64,000 nucleotides of DNA, from the NCBI GenBank assembly GCA_036703985.1, contig DATNQN010000026.1, positions 1 through 64,000 of the forward strand, written 5' to 3'. How positions within the stretch are numbered: position 1 is the stretch's first letter; each line of letters begins with the position of its first letter. The notes beneath the pieces were generated by a model. The model was not told the origin of the DNA, searched no databases, and worked only from the letters and a program-made list of their open reading frames with translations. A program made the position numbers and the translations under genes. This DNA comes from Leptolyngbyaceae cyanobacterium. Lineage in GTDB: Bacteria; Cyanobacteriota; Cyanobacteriia; Cyanobacteriales; Aerosakkonemataceae. Below, piece after piece: positions 42,792-51,012 of this stretch.

Positions 42792-43817
42792 ATGAAACGA
42801 TACAAGTTCTCCAAATCCATCCTCTTCACCTTTATAGCTGCAATAACAAGTCTAGTCCTCGTCAGTTGTTCGTCAACTAAGCCTAACCCAACGGTTGGTA
42901 ATTCAGAAAGCCGCGAGATACCCACAGTAGCAGCTAAAAACGACACAAACGCGAATTCTATCACTTCCAATTCACCAGTTACCTTCACTAAAGTCTCAGA
43001 AAATTGGCGAGAAAACAACCACATTCACGGACTAGCTGTAGATTCGCACAACCCTAAGATTCTCTGGGTAGCAACCCACAACGGGCTACTTCAGCGTTCC
43101 TCAACAGGTGAGTGGTTCTGGATTGGTAAACAACGAGCGGATTACATGGGTTTCACGATCGATCCAACCAATAATCAACGCTTTTATGCTAGCGGACACC
43201 CGCCCACAGGGGGCAACCTGGGTTTTCAGATTAGCGAAAATCAAGGGCAAGATTGGCAACTTGTTTCTATGCCAGGGGTAGACTTTCATGCTTTAGGAAT
43301 CGCTTCCCGCGAACATCCACATGGAGAAGATATCCTCTACGGCTGGGCAGTTTCTGGGAAAAGAGGGTTATTTGCTTCAAAAGATGCTGGAAAAACTTGG
43401 ACGCCAAAGAAAGCTGAGGGTTTAAAGGCTGCCCCAATCGAACTGGTAGGTTATCCGGGGCAACCGAACCGCGTTTATGCAGCGACTCGTGGGGGGCTGT
43501 ACGAAAGTACGAACGGTGGAGATAACTGGACGCTAGTTCCCAATACTCGTGATGCTCCGGTTATTGCGATTGCCTTAGTCGAGGAGTCAGCCAGCCACAT
43601 TGTGATGTATGGGTATCGATTCCTGAAATCATCACCAGGTCTATATCGCAGTTTAGACAGTGGCAAAACTTGGGAACCATTGGGAACTGGTACTCAAGGA
43701 GTAATTCTGAAACTGGCTATTCCAATTATCAATCCCCGCATTATTTACGCAGCCAATGACAAAAATTTAATCTTTCAATCTCAGGACCGCGGCAAAACTT
43801 GGGAGGAGGTAAAGTGA
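42792..43817 (+). CDS. Asp-box beta-propeller lipoprotein (F510_1955-like)
   Basis: This 341-aa protein has a lipoprotein signal ending LVSC (Cys26) and a beta-propeller with repeated Asp-box turns (SKDAGKTW, STNGGDNW, SLDSGKTW, SQDRGKTW), preceded by HIHGLAVD and ATHNGLL. It resembles exported BNR/sortilin-type proteins seen beside copper genes in many bacteria. No catalytic residues can be named. It lies 17 bp after copA copy 3 and its stop overlaps the region of the next start. Confidence 0.75.
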   Translation: MKRYKFSKSILFTFIAAITSLVLVSCSSTKPNPTVGNSESREIPTVAAKNDTNANSITSNSPVTFTKVSENWRENNHIHGLAVDSHNPKILWVATHNGLLQRSSTGEWFWIGKQRADYMGFTIDPTNNQRFYASGHPPTGGNLGFQISENQGQDWQLVSMPGVDFHALGIASREHPHGEDILYGWAVSGKRGLFASKDAGKTWTPKKAEGLKAAPIELVGYPGQPNRVYAATRGGLYESTNGGDNWTLVPNTRDAPVIAIALVEESASHIVMYGYRFLKSSPGLYRSLDSGKTWEPLGTGTQGVILKLAIPIINPRIIYAANDKNLIFQSQDRGKTWEEVK

Positions 43818-43819
43818 AC

Positions 43820-44722
43820 ATGAGAAGCACATTTTTGAACAGTGTTATAACTCTAGGTTTATTATTAGGAATAGCATCGGGTGCAACAGCTTCTGAGATG
43901 CCAGTTAACCAAACCAATGAATTTCGGCGGATCGAGCAACCATTTAGCCTGAAACTAGCAGTAACGCTGGGCGGTGCCGCTTTAGTTGGTGCAGAACTTT
44001 GGTGGTTTCTCTTCAAAAAGCGGAAAGTGCAGCAAGCAGCTCTTCAAGAGGGTGTACAGGAACTTACCATTACCGTCGATGGTGGCTACCAACCAGACTA
44101 CATAGTTGTGCAAGCAGGTCAACCCGTGCGGCTCAATTTCTTCCGGCAAGACTCTAATAGTTGTTTAGAAGAAATCCTCTTACCTGATTTTGGTATTGCT
44201 GCCAAATTACCCCTTAAGAAAACAACTTCAGTGCAATTTATTCCCCAAAAGCCAGGTGAGTATCAATTTACTTGTGGGATGAGAATGTATCGGGGAATCG
44301 TGGCAGTTCATGAAGAATCTGTTAATAATTCCAAACCTGTTTCTGCTGGATTTATGCAGCCACACCTAGCAACAGCAACCGTGCTAGATCCAGCAAGCAA
44401 AGAAAAAACAAAAACTCAGCCTGTTCAGGTATTTGACGACGTTCAAGAAGTAACTATCACTGTTGAAGGAGGTTATAAACCAGCACGAATTGCTGTTGAA
44501 GCTGGAAAACCAGTACGACTGAAATTTTACCGCAAGGATTCCAGCACTTGCTTAAGCCAAATTTTATTACCAGACTTTGGCATTACAGCAAATTTACCGC
44601 TCAACGAAACAACATCCGTTGTATTCACACCGCAAAAAATTGGAGAGTATCCAATTACCTGTGGCATGAAAATGGTTCGGGGTGTGGTGGAAGTACAAAA
44701 ATCCATTTTAACTAGCAAATAA
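43820..44722 (+). CDS. Membrane-anchored double-cupredoxin protein, copy 3
   Basis: From ATG 43820 this is a 300-aa protein (a GTG at 43814 overlapping the upstream stop is an alternative start; AGGAGG at 43804-43809 serves either). It has the anchor, the AELWWFLFKKR segment and two domains with NSCLEE...TCGMRMYRG and STCLSQ...TCGMKMVRG. It is the most divergent of the three copies and the only one on the plus strand. Confidence 0.8.
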   Translation: MRSTFLNSVITLGLLLGIASGATASEMPVNQTNEFRRIEQPFSLKLAVTLGGAALVGAELWWFLFKKRKVQQAALQEGVQELTITVDGGYQPDYIVVQAGQPVRLNFFRQDSNSCLEEILLPDFGIAAKLPLKKTTSVQFIPQKPGEYQFTCGMRMYRGIVAVHEESVNNSKPVSAGFMQPHLATATVLDPASKEKTKTQPVQVFDDVQEVTITVEGGYKPARIAVEAGKPVRLKFYRKDSSTCLSQILLPDFGITANLPLNETTSVVFTPQKIGEYPITCGMKMVRGVVEVQKSILTSK

Positions 44723-44737
44723 AAACGAGGTGTAATT

Positions 44738-45511
44738 ATGGACAGAAGAGCTTTGATTTACGGTAGCGTTTTAGCCGGAAGTAGTGCTGCCTTTCTAATA
44801 TGGATTTCAACCTTCAACCACACACAGGCTCAGACGCAAGTTTTAGTACAAAATCCAACTCAAACACAAACTCAGCCACCTACTTCCGAACACAATACTC
44901 ACCACCCTAATAGCTCTCCAAATGTTGCTCCTGCCGCAATGGGGATGATGAATCCTCAACAAGCCGATCTCCACTTTATCGAGATGATGATTCCTCACCA
45001 TCAAGGAGCAATAAATATGGCAAACCTTGCCCTTAGTAAAACCAATCGCCTGGAAATTAAAAAGCTAGCCCAAGCAATCAAAACTGACCAAAACCGAGAA
45101 ATCGAGCAGATGAAAACCTGGTATAAACAGTGGTATGGCACTGAGATACCTGCTTCATCTGGAATGGAAATGATGTCCATACAGTCTGGTACAAGCATGG
45201 CTCGCGGGGAGAACCAACAAATGCCTATGAATGCCTGTATGGAAATGATGGGTATGAACATGAAATCCGGTACAGGCATGATGAGCATGAACATGATGGG
45301 GACGGATTTAGACGCTCTAAAAAATGCTCCTGACTTTGACAAAGCGTTTATTGGACAGATGATTCCCCATCACAAAATGGCGGTGATGATGGCTGGGATG
45401 GTGCTGGATAGCGATCGCCCAGAAATTCGCAATCTGGCGAAAAATATTATCCAGAGTCAAAGCATTGAAATTGAGCAAATGCGCCAATGGAATCAAACTT
45501 GGTTCCGATAG
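44738..45511 (+). CDS. Double DUF305 Met-rich exported protein
   Basis: This 257-aa protein has a signal-anchor near 8-30, then two DUF305 halves with FIEMMIPHHQGAI and FIGQMIPHHKMAV, each followed by an EIEQMK/R helix ending in a Trp-rich segment. A Met-rich linker lies between (MNACMEMMGMNMK, MMSMNMMGTD). The domain is the one found in Synechocystis CopM, a periplasmic and secreted copper-binding protein, so copper binding is likely. Confidence 0.85.
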   Translation: MDRRALIYGSVLAGSSAAFLIWISTFNHTQAQTQVLVQNPTQTQTQPPTSEHNTHHPNSSPNVAPAAMGMMNPQQADLHFIEMMIPHHQGAINMANLALSKTNRLEIKKLAQAIKTDQNREIEQMKTWYKQWYGTEIPASSGMEMMSIQSGTSMARGENQQMPMNACMEMMGMNMKSGTGMMSMNMMGTDLDALKNAPDFDKAFIGQMIPHHKMAVMMAGMVLDSDRPEIRNLAKNIIQSQSIEIEQMRQWNQTWFR

Positions 45512-45572
45512 TTTTCTGATTGTATCGACGTAATTCAAGCCACACAAAAATTACTTTTCACAAGAGGCTTTT

Positions 45573-45815
45573 ATGGTTCACAAACATCATCGTTCTGGCT
45601 CTGGTGGGGGCTGGCTAAGCCCAGCTAAAGTTGCCTTGTATGTCTTCCTGGGTATTGCCGCTTTCTTCCTGATTACTGAACACATAGCACATCTGATTCC
45701 AATCTTGCCTTACTTATTGTTCCTACTCTGTCCATTAATGCACCTATTTATGCACGGTGGGCATAGCGGACACGGTGGACATGGTGGCAATCAAGATGAC
45801 CAATCGCCTCGCTAA
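45573..45815 (+). CDS. DUF2933 small His-rich membrane protein
   Basis: This 80-aa protein has a basic start (MVHKHHRSGSGGG), two hydrophobic helices and a His/Gly tail (HGGHSGHGGHGGNQ). It matches DUF2933 proteins, which are commonly found beside copper-resistance genes. It probably sits in the membrane with its His tail available for metals. Confidence 0.75.
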   Translation: MVHKHHRSGSGGGWLSPAKVALYVFLGIAAFFLITEHIAHLIPILPYLLFLLCPLMHLFMHGGHSGHGGHGGNQDDQSPR

Positions 45816-45827
45816 AAAACAAGTGCT

Positions 45828-45867
45828 GAGTGCTGAAGGCTAGGACTCAACTTATGATTCAGCACTC
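45828..45867. repeat. Stem-loop after the DUF2933 gene
   Basis: GAGTGCTGAA and TTCAGCACTC form a 10-bp stem with a 20-base loop between the DUF2933 and methyltransferase genes. No T-run follows, so it may mark mRNA processing rather than termination. Confidence 0.4.
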
Positions 45868-45922
45868 AACTTCATCTCGCCAATGCTATCAGAGCTATCC
45901 CTCTAAAAAATAGGAGTTAAAG

Positions 45923-46564
45923 ATGAATACCCCCCCTGCTTATGGTCTCTGGCTTTTAGTAATAATTAACTCTCTAGTATTTATCATTTTCGCCTTCAGC
46001 TTTACTAAGCCAAAAAGCCCCCGTGATTGGCGATCGTTCAGCGCTTTTTCTGCCTTTATAGTGGCACTGTTTACGGAAATGTACGGCTTTCCATTGACCA
46101 TCTACCTACTCTCAGGATGGTTACAAAGCCGCTATCCTGGTCTTGACCTTCTCTCCCACGACACCGGACACCTGTGGCATACCCTCTTGGGACTCAAAGG
46201 TAATCCCCATTTTGACCCACTGCATATCCTCAGCAACCTATTCATTTTCGGTGGATTCATCTTGCTGAGTTCAGCTTGGGAGGTGCTTTACAAGGCTCAG
46301 CGCAGCCATACTTTAGCAACATCTGGACTTTACGCCTGGGTACGCCATCCTCAATACGTTGCATTCATAACCATTATGCTGGGGTTCTTGCTTCAGTGGC
46401 CTACAATCCTAACGTTGCTAATGTTCCCGGTGCTGGTGTGGATGTATACAAAGCTAGCTTTCCAAGAGGAGCGTGAAGTACGAGCAGAATTTAGCGAGGA
46501 ATATGCCCGTTATGCCGAGAATACACCTGCTTTTTTTCCACGTTGGAAACGCACTACATTATAA
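45923..46564 (+). CDS. Isoprenylcysteine-methyltransferase-like membrane protein
   Basis: This 213-aa protein has about five membrane helices and the C-terminal ICMT/PEMT signature: LYAWVRHPQYVAF, then a hydrophobic helix, then QEEREVRAEFSEEYARY. Such proteins methylate with S-adenosylmethionine at the membrane; the bacterial substrate is unknown. It is a frequent neighbour of copper efflux genes. Confidence 0.8.
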   Translation: MNTPPAYGLWLLVIINSLVFIIFAFSFTKPKSPRDWRSFSAFSAFIVALFTEMYGFPLTIYLLSGWLQSRYPGLDLLSHDTGHLWHTLLGLKGNPHFDPLHILSNLFIFGGFILLSSAWEVLYKAQRSHTLATSGLYAWVRHPQYVAFITIMLGFLLQWPTILTLLMFPVLVWMYTKLAFQEEREVRAEFSEEYARYAENTPAFFPRWKRTTL

Positions 46565-46624
46565 ACTTGAATGCTTTTGCCATTAAGTAATTTATGCCAA
46601 CAAAAACTTCACGGGAAAAGACCT

Positions 46625-46777
46625 ATGAACAGACAATACTTAAAGCTTTTCGACGAACCAAATCCCGAAAAAACTCGGGTTTGGCAGCAGTTAGTTCACA
46701 AAAGTGTTGAAATGACATTCATGTTTGTAGCTTGCTTAGTATTTTGTCATTTCTCTGGCTTAATTCATGTTATGTAA
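46625..46777 (+). CDS. 50-aa membrane protein
   Basis: ATG 46625 behind a GGGAAAAG site gives 50 residues: a polar N-terminus (MNRQYLKLFDEPNPEKTRVW) and one membrane helix (MTFMFVACLVFCHFSG) with two cysteines. The frame opens upstream to 46571, but that part is not convincing. No family recognised. Confidence 0.5.
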   Translation: MNRQYLKLFDEPNPEKTRVWQQLVHKSVEMTFMFVACLVFCHFSGLIHVM

Positions 46778-46865
46778 CCAGAGAAACTTCGCTTTCTAAT
46801 TTAGGTGTTCATCAATGTTTAATGTTCAAAAGCAACACATTTGTCTATTCATGGGAGAAAATATC

Positions 46866-47264
46866 ATGTTAGTTTCTAACCAAAGACTACTCTTTATTGG
46901 TGAAGTTGCAGAGCAAAGTGGTCTACCAATAAAAACAATTCGGTATTATGATGAGCTTGGTTTACTGAAATCTTCAGGGCGAACTAAGGGAGGTTTTCGC
47001 CAATTTTCATCGGAAGTTTTGTACCGTCTTGCGTTTATCAAACGTGCTCAAAATATTGGGCTTAGTCTAGAAGAAATCAGAGACTTACTTCAGGAATACG
47101 ATAAACCTGGCTTCCCTTGCCCAAAAATTAAAAAGGAGTTGAAAGATAAAATTATGGCAATTGACTATCAAATTGAACAGTTACTATTTTTACAAGTTGA
47201 CTTAGAACAATTACTCTCTGGTATTAATATTTTTTCCGAATGCAGAGAAATAACATCCCATTGA
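46866..47264 (+). CDS. MerR-family metal-responsive activator, copy 3
   Basis: From ATG 46866 behind GGGAG this is a 132-aa protein with the MerR head (IGEVAEQSGLPIKTIRYYDE), RTKGGFRQF and IKRAQNIGLSLEE. It keeps Cys85 (FPCPK) but ends SECREITSH, with a single C-terminal cysteine (Cys126) and a nearby histidine in place of the ICPxI tail of the other copies. It is not preceded by a MerR-type operator that I can see. Confidence 0.82.
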   Translation: MLVSNQRLLFIGEVAEQSGLPIKTIRYYDELGLLKSSGRTKGGFRQFSSEVLYRLAFIKRAQNIGLSLEEIRDLLQEYDKPGFPCPKIKKELKDKIMAIDYQIEQLLFLQVDLEQLLSGINIFSECREITSH

Positions 47265-47267
47265 AAA

Positions 47268-47780
47268 ATGGATACTATTGAGGCAGCAAAAAAAATTTTC
47301 ATTATGACTAGCAAGCCTATCTCCAAGTGGGTAATTCGCATCCTAGCCACGCCAGAACCAAATTTATTTTTATTTGCTTTTCTTCTCAACTTTGTTTATG
47401 AAGTTTGGCAATCCCCTTATTACGAGTTTTATGGAAAGCCGACTTTAGCAGACAAAATTAACGACCTTACCCACTGTTCGTTCGGAGATGGTGTAATCAT
47501 ATTGATCGGGGGTTGGGTGGTTAGCTGGTTAGTTCGTTCTCGTTACTGGATACTTAACCCAACCTGGAAGTTAACGTTGCTTTTTACTGGTGTAGGTTTG
47601 GGTATCACACTTGTTCTAGAAACATATCGAGTGAATGTTACCAAGGCTTATGGCGTTCCGGTTTTAGCAGTACCTGGTCTTGGCATGAGTTGGTTAGCCG
47701 TACTTCAGTGGATAATCTTACCACCCTTGGTGCTTTATTTTGCCCGCCGCCAGATGTTGGGTTATCGAAAACCAGAATAG
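47268..47780 (+). CDS. Hypothetical membrane protein after merR copy 3
   Basis: This 170-aa protein has about four membrane helices and a conserved-looking FVYEVWQSPYYEFY region. It starts three bases after the merR stop and is cotranscribed with it; a later ATG at 47304 is possible. Family not recognised. Confidence 0.6.
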   Translation: MDTIEAAKKIFIMTSKPISKWVIRILATPEPNLFLFAFLLNFVYEVWQSPYYEFYGKPTLADKINDLTHCSFGDGVIILIGGWVVSWLVRSRYWILNPTWKLTLLFTGVGLGITLVLETYRVNVTKAYGVPVLAVPGLGMSWLAVLQWIILPPLVLYFARRQMLGYRKPE

Positions 47781-47808
47781 CTATGGCTTTGGGAAGGTCG
47801 AATAGGAA

Positions 47809-47825
47809 TTTCATCCTAATTTCAT
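47809..47825 (+). promoter_or_regulatory. CopR-type box before the second DUF305 gene
   Basis: Exact TTTCATCCTAATTTCAT, then after 6 bp ATGAAA (47832-47837), with TACATA about 20 bp downstream as a possible -10. Confidence 0.8.
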
Positions 47826-47950
47826 TTTGGTATGAAACCCTGGTACATAAGTAGCGTTTTCTTTTCGCCGCTAAAAACCTGTAATTTTTCTAACCAACTA
47901 TTAAGTGCTAATTATCGCGTTTAACTTTCCATTTAACTAAAGAGCTAGTA

Positions 47951-48676
47951 ATGAGAAAAAACTATCAGCCGAAGATGAATCCAAAGTATATACAACCCAT
48001 TTCACCCAGAACAGGTTTTTTGGTGTTTGCGATCGCCTCTTTTAGTGCAATCCTTGCAGCTTGTTCGACTCCCTCTCGAAACCAAGTTCAAGTCCCAAGC
48101 ACTCCTGCTGCCACCAATGCTAGTAGCAAGCAGGACACGGAGCATAGCAGCGGTATGAACCATAGCATGGCAATGAACTTAGGCCCTGCCGATGCTGAAT
48201 ATGATTTGCGGTTCATCGATGCCATGACCCCACACCATCAGGGGGCAGTGATGATGGCAAAAGAAGCCCAGCAGAAATCTCAACGCCCTGAAATCAAGAA
48301 GCTGGCAGACGACATTATCAAAGCTCAAAATAAAGAGATTAATCAGTTGAAACAGTGGCGGAAGGTATGGTATCCCCAGGCTAGCACTACCGCCGTAGCC
48401 TATGACCCTCACGCAGGCCATACATCTGCAATGTCTCAAGAGCAGATGAAAAACATGATGATGGATATGAACTTGGGATCTGCCGATGCTGAGTTCGATT
48501 TGCGGTTTATCAATGCAATGATACCGCACCATGAAGGAGCAATAACGATGGCGCAAGATGCACTGAGTAAGTCTAAGCATCCGGAAATTAAGCAACTAGC
48601 TCAAAATATTATCACTTCACAAAAGGCAGAAATTGAACAAATGAAACAGTGGCGACAAGCTTGGTATAAAAAGTAA
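47951..48676 (+). CDS. Double DUF305 lipoprotein
   Basis: This 241-aa protein has a lipoprotein signal ending LAAC (Cys38) and two DUF305 halves with FIDAMTPHHQGAV and FINAMIPHHEGAI, each ending in a Trp-Tyr-rich segment. The linker has Met and His (HSSGMNHSMAMN, HAGHTSAMSQEQMKNMMMD). It is a likely periplasmic copper-binding protein and stands alone behind its own CopR-type box. Confidence 0.85.
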   Translation: MRKNYQPKMNPKYIQPISPRTGFLVFAIASFSAILAACSTPSRNQVQVPSTPAATNASSKQDTEHSSGMNHSMAMNLGPADAEYDLRFIDAMTPHHQGAVMMAKEAQQKSQRPEIKKLADDIIKAQNKEINQLKQWRKVWYPQASTTAVAYDPHAGHTSAMSQEQMKNMMMDMNLGSADAEFDLRFINAMIPHHEGAITMAQDALSKSKHPEIKQLAQNIITSQKAEIEQMKQWRQAWYKK

Positions 48677-48747
48677 ATTTTTTCAATAATTGCATCAGGA
48701 CGATTCTGACCTTTTCAGGTACGCAATGCCAGGAGTCTTAATTGAGA

Positions 48748-48764
48748 TTTCATCGAGATTTCAT
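48748..48764 (+). promoter_or_regulatory. CopR-type box before the RND adaptor gene
   Basis: TTTCATCGAGATTTCAT; the inverted half-site ATGAAA follows after 6 bp (48771-48776). It drives the HlyD-RND operon. Confidence 0.8.
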
Positions 48765-48907
48765 TTCTTTATGAAAAACTAGACAATAAGAGTTTTATAG
48801 GCTCTGTAACACACTTGCTCCAGTGGCGCGGACTAGCTACCCCTTTACTTTGTACAAATGCCGTCCCCAAAAATTCTGCTTCCTCGCTATACTCAAGGAT
48901 ATTCCCA

Positions 48908-50896
48908 ATGATACCCAACTCTTACCGTTTTCAACGATTAACAGCAAGACTCTGTGTTTCTGGGACAATCCTGAGCCTAATATTACTGGCGACTCCTACT
49001 GCCGTTTTAGCCCACGGGGGACATGGAGATGAATTTCAAGGAGGAACTGAAGCAACGACTGTTCCTGATTCAATTCAAGTGGATGCAGAAACTGCCAAAA
49101 GGTTGGGAATTCAGGTAGAGCCAGCTAAGTCGCAGCAGTTAGGAATTGGCATTAAAACTACCGGGCAAATTGAAACTTTACCCAGCCAAAAAGTAGAGGT
49201 AACAGCACCAATTCCAGGGAAAGTAGTTGAGTTGTTGATAGAACCAGGTAGTTATGTAAAATTGGGTCAACCTGTCGCTGTCATTTCTGCACCGGAATTA
49301 GTGGAGATGCGGGTTAATTCCCAAGAAAAACAAGCCGAAGCAAAAGCAGATTTGCAAAAAGCTCAAGCCGACTTAAAACTAGCTCAAGAAAATCTCGATC
49401 GCCAACAAAAAATATCTAATAGTGAAATAGCACAAGCCCGCACTCAACTAGAGAGTGCACAGAAACAATACGATCGAGATAAAGCTTTAGTCGATCGCAA
49501 GGCAGTATTGAAAGTTGCTCAAGAAAACTATCAACGCCAACTGCAAATAGCAGAAGCCACTATCGCACAAGCCGAAACTGAGGTGGCAGTTGCACAAGAA
49601 CAGTACGATCGAGATAAAGAATTAGCAGATAAAGGAGCAATTCCGCGACGGCAAATGTTGGAATCTCAAGCTCACCTTGCAGAAGCTAAAGCTGCTCTCA
49701 CCAAAGCTATGAGCCGCCCGGAAGTTCTCCAAGCTGAAACGGAAGTTAAACGCGCTGAGGTAGAACTTCCACTTCGAGATTTGCGAGAATCGGAAGGCAA
49801 ACTAGCAGAAGCTAAAGCGCAACTCATCAAAGCTAACAGTCGCCGGGAAGTTTTAGAAGCAGAAGCTCAACTCAAACGCGCCCAATCGGATGTTGAGGTA
49901 GCCAAATCCCGCCTCCAATTGAGTAACACCACTTATCAAACGCGGCTGCAACAACTGGGAACTAGAGCCAATGACAAAGGATTGGTAACAGTAACAGCGC
50001 CCATTTCTGGTAAAGTTGCCGATCGAGAAGTCACTCTCGGTCAATCATTCCAAGATGCAGGTGGTAAACTAATGACGATCGTCAATGATAGCCGCGTTTT
50101 TGCCACCGCTAATATTTATGAAAAAGATCTAAATAAAGTTCAAATCGGTCAACAAGTAAGGGTGAAAATTGCTTCTTTAGGCGATCGTAGCTTTGAAGGT
50201 AGAATTACGCGCATTGGCTCATTGGTGAATGAGGAAACGCGAGTAGTACCCGTGCAAGCAGAATTGAATAATCCAAGTGGAGAACTTAAGCCAGGATTGT
50301 TCGCTGAATTAGAAGTAATCACAGACCGGACAGCGACAGCTATTTTATCCATTCCCAGTTCAGCGGTGGTTGATGCCAATGGTAAGAAACTGGTCTATGT
50401 CCAAAATGGAAATGCTTTCCAACCCGTAGAAGTTACGTTAGGTCAAACCTCTGGAGACATGGTAGAGGTGAAAACAGGTTTATTTGAGGGAGATTCAATC
50501 GTGACCCAGCGTGCGCCACAACTCTATGCTCAATCATTGCGAGGTGGCAGCAAAGCTAAAACTAACGAAGCACACGATGCGGCACAGACACCATCCCTAG
50601 CAACTGATTCTAACAAGAGTGGTTCTTTGTTGCCCTGGTGGTTAGTCATTCCTGTTGGGGGAGGAGTCGCGGCGATTTCCGTCGGTTCCTTCTGGTTGGG
50701 CCGTCGCACCAAACCTCTGTTAGTTCCAGCAGTGGCAGGACTTGCTCGCGTACCCGAAGACTCTCCTGATGGTTCATCAGACAAGGATTATCTTGTCTTT
50801 ACAGATAATGTAATTGCTGCGGATGAATCCCCAGAACACAGGAATAACCATCACCACACCACAAGTCAAAAATCGGATGTTAGGAGTCACAAGTAG
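48908..50896 (+). CDS. RND efflux periplasmic adaptor (HlyD/CusB-like)
   Basis: From ATG 48908 behind AAGGAT this is a 662-aa protein. It has a signal peptide, a HGGHGDEF metal-like stretch, a lipoyl/barrel-sandwich half (GKVVELLIEPGSYVKLGQPV), an unusually long coiled coil (about 135-345) and then beta-barrel and membrane-proximal parts (APISGKVADREV, GLFAELEV). A C-terminal membrane helix (LLPWWLVIPVGGGVAAISVG) and a His-rich tail are additions. It links the inner-membrane pumps to an outer-membrane channel; no TolC-like gene is in the window. An in-frame start at 48815 is less likely. Confidence 0.88.
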   Translation: MIPNSYRFQRLTARLCVSGTILSLILLATPTAVLAHGGHGDEFQGGTEATTVPDSIQVDAETAKRLGIQVEPAKSQQLGIGIKTTGQIETLPSQKVEVTAPIPGKVVELLIEPGSYVKLGQPVAVISAPELVEMRVNSQEKQAEAKADLQKAQADLKLAQENLDRQQKISNSEIAQARTQLESAQKQYDRDKALVDRKAVLKVAQENYQRQLQIAEATIAQAETEVAVAQEQYDRDKELADKGAIPRRQMLESQAHLAEAKAALTKAMSRPEVLQAETEVKRAEVELPLRDLRESEGKLAEAKAQLIKANSRREVLEAEAQLKRAQSDVEVAKSRLQLSNTTYQTRLQQLGTRANDKGLVTVTAPISGKVADREVTLGQSFQDAGGKLMTIVNDSRVFATANIYEKDLNKVQIGQQVRVKIASLGDRSFEGRITRIGSLVNEETRVVPVQAELNNPSGELKPGLFAELEVITDRTATAILSIPSSAVVDANGKKLVYVQNGNAFQPVEVTLGQTSGDMVEVKTGLFEGDSIVTQRAPQLYAQSLRGGSKAKTNEAHDAAQTPSLATDSNKSGSLLPWWLVIPVGGGVAAISVGSFWLGRRTKPLLVPAVAGLARVPEDSPDGSSDKDYLVFTDNVIAADESPEHRNNHHHTTSQKSDVRSHK

Positions 50897-50914
50897 AAAT
50901 CTTTTAACTCATTA

Positions 50915-50940
50915 CACGCACTTGCTCTTGCAAGTGCGTG
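50915..50940. terminator. Stem-loop between adaptor and first pump
   Basis: CACGCACTTG and CAAGTGCGTG form a 10-bp stem with a 6-base loop, followed by TTATT. It may be an attenuator that makes less pump than adaptor. Confidence 0.5.
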
Positions 50941-51012
50941 TTATTGCGCGATCTGTTTTAACTGCAAATTGATTGGCTTGCACCCACTTCTATAAACTGA
51001 AATTTCCTACAG

